Of a DNA stretch of 64,000 nucleotides, positions 55,164 through 62,203 are shown in pieces. How positions within the stretch are numbered: position 1 is the stretch's first letter; each line of letters begins with the position of its first letter. The translations under genes and the position numbers were made by a program. The stretch comes from Micavibrio sp. Lineage in GTDB: Bacteria; Pseudomonadota; Alphaproteobacteria; Micavibrionales; UBA2020. The notes below the pieces were generated by a model, which worked only from the letters and a program-made list of their open reading frames with translations, searched no databases and was not told where the DNA came from. The stretch is taken from positions 248,001 through 312,000 of the forward strand of contig JAPWJZ010000006.1 of the NCBI GenBank assembly GCA_028283745.1. Direction: 5' to 3'.

Positions 55164-55204
55164 CCAAGGCGGCACACTGTAGCCATTACAGTGTGCCGCC
55201 TTGG
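55164..55204. terminator. 18-base-arm perfect hairpin
   Basis: 55164-55181 and 55187-55204 are exact reverse complements (CCAAGGCGGCACACTGTA against its mate), with loop GCCAT. It lies 28 bases after the stop at 55136 and 48 bases before the serpin start. A T-run (TTTT at 55209-55212) follows a few bases later. It is probably a terminator for the small gene, though the arms are longer than needed. Confidence 0.7.
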
Positions 55205-55251
55205 GCCGTTTTAAGGATCCAGCGGCATTCCCCTTTCAAGGAATTGCCCCG

Positions 55252-56517
55252 ATGAAAAAAATCATTGCCTTCGCGCTGCTCGCCGCCGGTATTTTTTCAG
55301 CAACAGCCGCCTGCGCTGGCGATGCCGCGCCCAAGGCCGTCACCTTCAACGATGTAACCTTGAAAATGACCATCGCCGCCCTGTCGCATCAGGATGATCC
55401 GGCGGATAACCTTATTATTTCCCCCTACAACGCCGCCACCGCCATGACGCTGGTTGCAACAGGCGCTGCCGGCAACACGAAAAATGAATTTGCAAAAGCG
55501 CTGTTCGGCAACGACGGGGATAAAATGGCAGCCAACGCCAGTGCCGTTTCCGTCGCCAACCGCCTGCTGGCGGACAGCGCGAAAGACAGTGTCGAGCTTT
55601 TGACCGCCAGCGGCATCTGGGTCAATAAAAACATCGCAACGCTGAAGGATGATTACGCCGCCAGCGCCCGCAGGGATTTTGGCGCGGAAATTTCACCGGA
55701 AGACTTTAATGACACCACCGTGCCCGCCAAAATCAACAAATGGGCCAGCGACAATACCAAGGGCCTGGTCGACAACGTTATCGACAGCCTTGATAATAAC
55801 GATGCCATCGTTCTGTCCTCATCGCTCTATTTCAAGGGTCTCTGGACCTCGAAGTTCAACAAGTCCCTCACCGCCGATGGCGATTTCACGGCAGACGGCG
55901 CGCAAAAATTCAAAACCCCCATGATGCACCAGAACTTCACCGATGCCGGGCTCTTGAAATACGCCAGCGGTGATGACTATGAAGCCATTGCCATGACCTA
56001 TGGCCCCGCCGACAAGCGCGCCGCCCGCCTTATCCTCCTCCGTCCCAAAAACGCCGCCGAAAGCGCGCATGACTGGCTGGTGAAACAACCCACCGATGCC
56101 GCGCCCGCGTGGCTGGATGCCGCAAGCTTTGCGGGCGTGAAGGGCATGGTTGACCTGCCGCATATCGATCTCAAGCAGAAGCATGACCTTATCCCCGTGC
56201 TGGAAGACATGGGCATCAAGGACGCCTTCACCGGCGAGGCGGATTTTTCACCCATGGCAGATGTTAAAGGCCCGGGGCTTTACATCAGCCGCGTCTCGCA
56301 CGATGTTGTCTTCAAGACAGATGAAGACGGCAGTGAAGCCGCCGCGGTCACCACCATAACCATGCGCAGCCTTGCGATGGTGCAGGAACCCGACCCCATC
56401 CACATCAGTTTCGACCGTTCCTTCGTCTTCGCGCTGCAGGATGTTTCCTCCGGCAGCGTCCTCTTCATCGGCGTCGTCAACAAACCAAACGCGGAAATGA
56501 AAGCGATGACGCCCTAA
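55252..56517 (+). CDS. Secreted serpin-family protease inhibitor
   Basis: 421 residues from the ATG at 55252, which follows AAGGAA. Residues 1-22 are a signal peptide ending AACA before GDAAP; a cysteine just before it makes a lipoprotein form conceivable but the lipobox is poor. Serpin landmarks: NLIISPYNAATAMTLVATGA, the breach strand SSLYFKGLWTSKF, and the shutter/gate segment FVFALQDVSSGSVLFIGVVNKP. The hinge reads TDEDGSEAAAVTTITM, with small residues at P12-P9 as in inhibitory serpins; P1 falls near Leu in RSLAM. Alone in sequence, target protease unknown. Confidence 0.92.
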   Translation: MKKIIAFALLAAGIFSATAACAGDAAPKAVTFNDVTLKMTIAALSHQDDPADNLIISPYNAATAMTLVATGAAGNTKNEFAKALFGNDGDKMAANASAVSVANRLLADSAKDSVELLTASGIWVNKNIATLKDDYAASARRDFGAEISPEDFNDTTVPAKINKWASDNTKGLVDNVIDSLDNNDAIVLSSSLYFKGLWTSKFNKSLTADGDFTADGAQKFKTPMMHQNFTDAGLLKYASGDDYEAIAMTYGPADKRAARLILLRPKNAAESAHDWLVKQPTDAAPAWLDAASFAGVKGMVDLPHIDLKQKHDLIPVLEDMGIKDAFTGEADFSPMADVKGPGLYISRVSHDVVFKTDEDGSEAAAVTTITMRSLAMVQEPDPIHISFDRSFVFALQDVSSGSVLFIGVVNKPNAEMKAMTP

Positions 56518-56647
56518 GCCACAGCGCTGCAAACCGCCGGAAATATCGCAGACACATATAATTGCTAATTTATTCCCAGACGTCCGGCATTCTTCCCAAA
56601 AGAATCAACGACAGGAACGGAGCGGGAACCCCGCGAAACAAACGCAA

Positions 56648-56754
56648 CACGGGTGCATATGTACACCGGTGGCGTGTAGCTATCGGGCGGAATGCAACCA
56701 TCAATTAGTTAAAATCCAAACAGAAATTAACCTTTCGCTAATAAACTAATGAGT
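56648..56754 (+). promoter_or_regulatory. Conserved leader of the first TPS exoprotein gene
   Basis: This 107-base block aligns without gaps to 62097-62203 before the second exoprotein gene. Fixed parts include CACGGGTG, TACACC, GTGGCGTGTAG, AATGCAAC, TAGTTAAAATCCAAACA, AAATTAAC and TAATAAACTAA; the stretches between vary. GGTG can pair with CACC, and TACAC with GTGTA, as alternatives. It is probably a shared promoter plus RNA leader or operator. Confidence 0.65.
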
Positions 56755-59700
56755 ATGGTAGCCGCATTTATTAAATATGGCGCTTTGCTCGACCGCGTAA
56801 AACCGGCAGTTTTCCGCCACGTGATCATCCTTTGCTTTGCGATTGTTATGTCGCAAACGGGCATGGCCTATGCCAATCCCACCGGCGGCTCTGTATCCTC
56901 CGGCAATGCCACCATCGTCACCAGCGGCCCTACCGTCACCATCAACCAGTCCACCAACCGCGCAACCATTGACTGGCAGACCTTTAATATTGCCACCGGC
57001 GAAACCACCACCTTCAATGTGCCGACCGCGCATTCCATGACCCTGAACCGCATTGGCGGGCAGGACCCGTCGCAGATTTTCGGCACGCTGTCGTCGAACG
57101 GCAAAATTTATCTTGTGAACCCCAACGGCTTTATCTTTGGCAAAGATTCCGTCGTCAACGTCGCCGGTATTCTGGCGACAACGGCGGATATTAAAGACAA
57201 GGACTTCATGAAGGGCCGCATGAATTTTAACGCACCCGGCAAAGCCGACGCCGCCATTGTGCTGAACGGCACAATTTCGGCGGCGGAAGCGGGCCTTGCA
57301 GGTTTTGTTGCCCCTACCGTCATCAACAACGGCATTATTTCGGCCAAGCTGGGCCGCGTCAACCTTGCTTCCGGCGATACGCTGACGATGGACATGTATG
57401 GCGACAACCTCGTCAATGTCGCCGTCACCAATGAAACCGCGCAGCACCTTGCCTCCAACAACGGCCTTGTCATTGCGGATGGCGGCACGATTGCGATGAC
57501 CGCCGCTGTCGGCAAAAGCATCGTCAATGGCGTTGTTTCCAACAGCGGCATTCTGCAGGCGGCCTCCGTCGGCAAGAAAAACGGCAAAATTGTGCTGTAT
57601 GCCGAAGGCAGCAACGCGGTTGCGGGCAATAAAGCCGCCGACAAGGCTAAAAAATCCGGCCAGAGCGGCGTTATCGTTTCCGGCACGCTGGACGTTACCG
57701 GCACCAATGCCGGTGAAAAAGGCGGCAGCATTGACCTTCTCGGCGATGTGGTTGCCGTCGGCGGCGGCGCGACGCTTATGGCTTCGGGCATGACCGGCGG
57801 CGGCAATATTAAAATCGGCGGTGATTACCTTGGCACCGGCACCACCCCCACCGCGACCGATGTGCTGGTGGACAGCGATGTAAATATTTTCAACGACGCG
57901 CTCGATAACGGCGATGGCGGCAAAACGACAATCTGGAGCGACGGCAACACCTACTTTTACGGCAGCGTCTACGGCCGCGGCGGTGTAAATGGCGGTAACG
58001 GCGGCTTCGTTGAAACCTCCGGCCACCAGTACCTTGATGCGCAGGGATATGTTGACCTGACCGCGCCGGAGGGTGAAAAAGGCCTCTATTTCCTCGACCC
58101 CGCCAACATCACCGTCTACGGCAACGTTGACCCGGCTTATGTCTCGACCGACGGCTCCATCAGCCTTGCCTCCAGCCTGAAGCTGTGGATTGACGCATCC
58201 GATACCAGCAAGGTTCAGCTGACGTACAACACAATGTCCACAACCGCCAGCGGCGCGCTTGGTGCCACCACCATTACAGTCGGCTCGGTTACCGGCCTTA
58301 CCGTTGGCGCGCGCATTCGTCTTGGCAGCGCGGGCAGCGTTACCACCGCAGACACCCTGGGGGCGGATACCTATACCATCGCCAGTATTTCCGGCACGAC
58401 GGTGACGCTGACCTCGGCGCTCACCGCCGCCTATACCGGCTCTGCCGTGTATCAGGGCTATATTTCCGCCATCTACGATAAATCGGGCCGCGGCAATACC
58501 GCTACGCAAACCACGGCAAGCCTGATGCCCGTGTGGATCAGCAACGGCGTCAACGGGCTTGGCGTTGCCAGCTTTGACGGCAGCAACGACCAGCTTGTCA
58601 TGCCCGGCAGCGATTTTGCCTTTACCGGCACGCAGAATTTCAGCGTCGTCGCCTCGGCAACATCGCAGGGCGGCGATACCGTGACCAGCCCGCTGATCGG
58701 CAACCGCGACCCCAACAGCAACTTCAGCTGGATGATCCGGGGCCTTACCTACAACCTGCACCTGCACGGTACCGCGCAATACCTGACCGGCAAAACCTTT
58801 ACCGTCAACGACCCGAACATCGTCAGCACCACGGTTTCCGGCACATCGTCCCTCACCTCCAACGTCTATATCGGCGGCGGCCTTGTGCAGACAACAACGG
58901 GCTGGACCTATTACGGCACGCCCGGCACCCAGCTGTACATGGGCACCATGAACGACGGGACGAGCAAATATAAATACCAGGACATGACGATTTACAACAC
59001 GGCCCTTTCGACCGATGCGCGCAACCTGATGGAACAATACCAATCCGCGAAATGGAACATCGCGTTGACGCCGCCTGGCACGGGCTCCACCGAAGCTGCG
59101 AAGGCGACGGCGGCGGATGGTTACTCGGTCTTCACGACGCGCTACCTCGAGCGGCTGAGCCAGACGGCGAACGTGTCGCTGCAGGCGACCAACAACATTA
59201 CGCTGGATTTGAAGGGCGACACCCTGAACCTGTCAACCGCAGGCCGCAGCCTTTCGCTGACCGCGGGCAACAGCATCAACTCGCTCAGCAGCGGTTCCAT
59301 TACCACCAACAGCGGCAACATCAGCATGACGGCGACCGCCGGCACGCTCGATGTATCCAACGTCAGCCTGAATGCCGGCGCCAACGGCAGCGTCAGCCTG
59401 ACCTCCGGCGGCGCCATGACGCTGGGCAATACCACCGGTAAAACCGTCACCGCGCAGACAACCGGCAGCACGTCCGACGTGACCATCGCTTCCGGCAAAA
59501 CCGTGACCGCCACCGGCACAGGCACCCCGCTCACCGTGGTCAGCGGCCGCAACTTCGTGAACAACGCCGGCTCTGCCGCCCTGTCTGCCGCGAACGGCAG
59601 ATGGCTGGTTTACAGCGCCAATCCCGCCAACGACACGCTCGGCGGCCTGACCAGCGGTTTCCGCCGCTTCAGCTGCACCTACGGCGGCAGCTGCCCGGCC

Positions 59701-61959
59701 CTTGGCACGGGCAACGGCTTCCTCTATAAGTACACGCCCGTCCTGACGGCGACCCCGGACACGTTGAGCAACCTCACCTACGGCGCGCTCGCCCCCGGCC
59801 TCAGCAACTATGCTTACAGCCTGACCGGATATCTTGGCAGCGATGCCACCGCCGATACCGTCACGGGCAGCCTGAACGGCAGCACCGCTTACACGCAATA
59901 CAGCCCCGTCGGCACCTATAACATCAACTACGTCAGCGGCTCTCTTGCTTCCGCCATGGGCTATGGCTTCACCTACGGCAACAAGGCAACCGCGATTATC
60001 GTTGACCCGAAAGCGCTCATCATCACCGCCAACAGCGGCACCAAGACCTACGGCGATCTAATCACCTACGCCGGCACCGAATACGGCACCAGCGGCCTGG
60101 TCGGCACCGACAGCGTCACGGGCGTGACCGTCAGCAGCAGCGGCGCTGCCGCCACCGCAAACGCATCGACCACGCCCTATGCCGTTACCGCCAGCAACGC
60201 CACCGGCAGCGGGCTTTCCAACTATACTGTCAGCTACGTCAACGGCCAGCTGACGGTCAACAAGGCGGCCCTCTCCATCACCGCCGGTAACACGACCAAG
60301 ACCTACGGCGACGTAACCAACTTCGCGGGCACCGAGTTCAGCACCAGCGGCCTGAAGAACACCGACAGCGTCAGCAGCGTCACCCTTGCCAGCGCCGGCG
60401 CGGCAGCGACCGCCAATGCTTCCACCACGCCCTACGACATTACCGCCAGCAGCGCCACCGGCTCCGGCCTTTCCAACTACACCATCACCTACCACAACGG
60501 CCAGCTGACCGTTGGCAAGGCCGACCTGACCATCACGGCAAACAACGCCACCAAGACCTACGGCGACGTAACCAACTTCGCGGGCACCGAGTTCGGCACC
60601 AGCGGCCTGAAGAACACCGACAGCGTCAGCAGCGTCACCCTTGCCAGCGCCGGTGCGGCAGCAACCGCCAATGCTTCCACCACCGCTTACGGCATTACCG
60701 CCAGCAGCGCCACCGGCTCCGGCCTTTCCAACTACAACATCAGCTACGCCAACGGCGGCCTGACCGTTAACAAGGCCGACCTGACCATCACGGCAAACAA
60801 CGGCACCAAGACGTACGGCGACACCAGGACGTTCGCGGGCACCGAGTTCGGCACCAGCGGCCTCAAGAACACCGACAGCGTCAGCAGCGTCACCCTTGCA
60901 AGCGCCGGTGCGGCAGCAACCGCCAACGCGTCCACCACGCCCTACGACATTACCGCCAGCAGCGCCACCGGCACCGGCCTTTCCAACTACAACATCAGCT
61001 ACGCCAACGGCGGCCTGACCGTTGGCAAGGCCGACCTGACCATCACGGCAAACAACGGCACCAAGACGTACGGCGACACCAGGACGTTCGCGGGCACCGA
61101 GTTCGACACCAGCGGTCTCAAGAACACCGACAGCGTCAGCAGCGTCACCCTTGCAAGCGCCGGTGCGGCAGCAACCGCCAATGCTTCCACCACCGCTTAC
61201 GGCATTACCGCCAGCAACGCCACCGGCTCCGGCCTTTCCAACTACAACATCAGCTACGCCAACGGTGGCCTGACCGTTGGCAAGGCAGACCTGACTATCA
61301 CGGCGGACAACGCTACCAAGACGTACGGCGACACCAGGACGTTCGCGGGCACCGAGTTCGGCACCAGCGGTCTCAAGAACACCGACAGCGTCAGCAGCGT
61401 CACCCTTGCCAGTGCCGGTGCGGCAGCAACCGCCAATGCTTCCACCACCGCCTACGCCATCACCGCGAACAACGCCACCGGCTCCGGCCTTTCCAACTAC
61501 AACATCAGCTACGCCAACGGTGGCCTGACCGTTGGCAAGGCAGACCTCACCGTCAAGGCGAATGATGCAAGCAAGGACTTCGGCAGCAACTACCTGTTTA
61601 ACGGCACAGAGTTCAGCATCACGGGCCTGCGTAACAGCGACAGCGTTAGCAGCGTAACGCTTGGCAGCGCAGGCGCGGGCGTGACGGCGCCGCTGGGCGC
61701 TTACGGCATTACAGCGAGCAACGCCAGCGGCACCGGCCTTTCCAACTACAACATCAGCTATGCCAGCGGCACGCTGAACGTCAATGGCTCGCAACTATCG
61801 CAGGCACTGGATAATACCGCCAATATCATTTACCACCCCGTGAGCACCACAGGCGGCAACCATAACGACTATATGCTGATCCAATATACCCAGCCGCTGG
61901 CCGAAATTCTGGGCCTGCCGCAGGACCAATGGATTGTTTACACCGGCAACAACCACTAA
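56755..61959 (+). CDS. TPS exoprotein: haemagglutinin secretion domain, LamG-like domain, YDG repeats
   Basis: 1734 residues from the ATG at 56755, chosen because it aligns with the only ATG of the second copy; an ATG two codons earlier exists. An extended signal peptide ends near residue 40 (GMAYA before NPTGG). The TPS domain (about 40-290) has INQSTNRATIDWQTFNI, the secretion motif NPNGF near 122 and SNNGLVIADGGTIAMTA. About 460-770 is LamG/concanavalin-like (SLKLWIDASDTSK, VASFDGSNDQLVMPGS), interrupted by a small beta insertion. A MBG/YDG region starts near 1000, followed by seven 85-residue repeats. Secreted through a TpsB pore not in the window. Confidence 0.92.
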   Translation: MVAAFIKYGALLDRVKPAVFRHVIILCFAIVMSQTGMAYANPTGGSVSSGNATIVTSGPTVTINQSTNRATIDWQTFNIATGETTTFNVPTAHSMTLNRIGGQDPSQIFGTLSSNGKIYLVNPNGFIFGKDSVVNVAGILATTADIKDKDFMKGRMNFNAPGKADAAIVLNGTISAAEAGLAGFVAPTVINNGIISAKLGRVNLASGDTLTMDMYGDNLVNVAVTNETAQHLASNNGLVIADGGTIAMTAAVGKSIVNGVVSNSGILQAASVGKKNGKIVLYAEGSNAVAGNKAADKAKKSGQSGVIVSGTLDVTGTNAGEKGGSIDLLGDVVAVGGGATLMASGMTGGGNIKIGGDYLGTGTTPTATDVLVDSDVNIFNDALDNGDGGKTTIWSDGNTYFYGSVYGRGGVNGGNGGFVETSGHQYLDAQGYVDLTAPEGEKGLYFLDPANITVYGNVDPAYVSTDGSISLASSLKLWIDASDTSKVQLTYNTMSTTASGALGATTITVGSVTGLTVGARIRLGSAGSVTTADTLGADTYTIASISGTTVTLTSALTAAYTGSAVYQGYISAIYDKSGRGNTATQTTASLMPVWISNGVNGLGVASFDGSNDQLVMPGSDFAFTGTQNFSVVASATSQGGDTVTSPLIGNRDPNSNFSWMIRGLTYNLHLHGTAQYLTGKTFTVNDPNIVSTTVSGTSSLTSNVYIGGGLVQTTTGWTYYGTPGTQLYMGTMNDGTSKYKYQDMTIYNTALSTDARNLMEQYQSAKWNIALTPPGTGSTEAAKATAADGYSVFTTRYLERLSQTANVSLQATNNITLDLKGDTLNLSTAGRSLSLTAGNSINSLSSGSITTNSGNISMTATAGTLDVSNVSLNAGANGSVSLTSGGAMTLGNTTGKTVTAQTTGSTSDVTIASGKTVTATGTGTPLTVVSGRNFVNNAGSAALSAANGRWLVYSANPANDTLGGLTSGFRRFSCTYGGSCPALGTGNGFLYKYTPVLTATPDTLSNLTYGALAPGLSNYAYSLTGYLGSDATADTVTGSLNGSTAYTQYSPVGTYNINYVSGSLASAMGYGFTYGNKATAIIVDPKALIITANSGTKTYGDLITYAGTEYGTSGLVGTDSVTGVTVSSSGAAATANASTTPYAVTASNATGSGLSNYTVSYVNGQLTVNKAALSITAGNTTKTYGDVTNFAGTEFSTSGLKNTDSVSSVTLASAGAAATANASTTPYDITASSATGSGLSNYTITYHNGQLTVGKADLTITANNATKTYGDVTNFAGTEFGTSGLKNTDSVSSVTLASAGAAATANASTTAYGITASSATGSGLSNYNISYANGGLTVNKADLTITANNGTKTYGDTRTFAGTEFGTSGLKNTDSVSSVTLASAGAAATANASTTPYDITASSATGTGLSNYNISYANGGLTVGKADLTITANNGTKTYGDTRTFAGTEFDTSGLKNTDSVSSVTLASAGAAATANASTTAYGITASNATGSGLSNYNISYANGGLTVGKADLTITADNATKTYGDTRTFAGTEFGTSGLKNTDSVSSVTLASAGAAATANASTTAYAITANNATGSGLSNYNISYANGGLTVGKADLTVKANDASKDFGSNYLFNGTEFSITGLRNSDSVSSVTLGSAGAGVTAPLGAYGITASNASGTGLSNYNISYASGTLNVNGSQLSQALDNTANIIYHPVSTTGGNHNDYMLIQYTQPLAEILGLPQDQWIVYTGNNH
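60010..61785. repeat. Seven tandem 255-base repeats coding YDG-type domains
   Basis: Units begin at 60010, 60262, 60517, 60772, 61027, 61282 and 61537; the first is 252 bases, the next five 255 bases, and the last degenerate. Each encodes about 85 residues around KTYGD, FAGTEF, TSGLKNTDSVSSVTLASAG and GLSNYNISYANGGLTV. Units 3-6 are nearly identical at the DNA level, so copies are being homogenised by recombination. Confidence 0.95.
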
Positions 61960-62096
61960 CTGCCGCAGGTCTGTGACAGCACAGACATTCAGCAGATACA
62001 CTTGGCTGATATTTCTAATATGACGCGCCCGCGCCCTGCCCTTGCAGGAAACGTCTTTGCGGGAACGAATGCAGAACCTTTACGGTATCTGAAGCG

Positions 62097-62203
62097 CACG
62101 GGTGTGCCGTTACACCAGTGGCGTGTAGTGCATGCCTGAAATGCAACTACTGTATAGTTAAAATCCAAACATAAATTAACTTTTCGATAATAAACTAAAA
62201 AGT
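62097..62203 (+). promoter_or_regulatory. Conserved leader of the second TPS exoprotein gene
   Basis: Gapless partner of 56648-56754. At least 77 of 107 positions are identical in long blocks, although coding copies downstream differ at many third positions. GGTGT and ACACC can pair here (a better stem than in copy one). The rest of 61960-62096 holds no gene I can see. Confidence 0.65.

Noticed and set aside
56590-56754. Cyclic-di-GMP (GEMM) riboswitch before the exoprotein gene
   Set aside because: The leader contains GGAA-type segments, but the conserved GEMM core and stems cannot be laid out, and the conserved blocks do not match it.
56746-59043. 765-codon open frame on the minus strand opposite the TPS domain
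   Set aside because: Shadow of a GC-rich gene whose plus-strand product matches the TPS family throughout.
60010-61785. CRISPR-like or satellite array
   Set aside because: Units are 255 bases, without spacers, and translate in frame into domain repeats.
60058-61794. 578-codon open frame on the minus strand across the exoprotein repeats
   Set aside because: It is an antisense shadow. The repeat unit is a multiple of three with strong codon bias, so one open unit on the other strand stays open in every unit. The resulting Gly/Val/Ala-rich protein has no motif.
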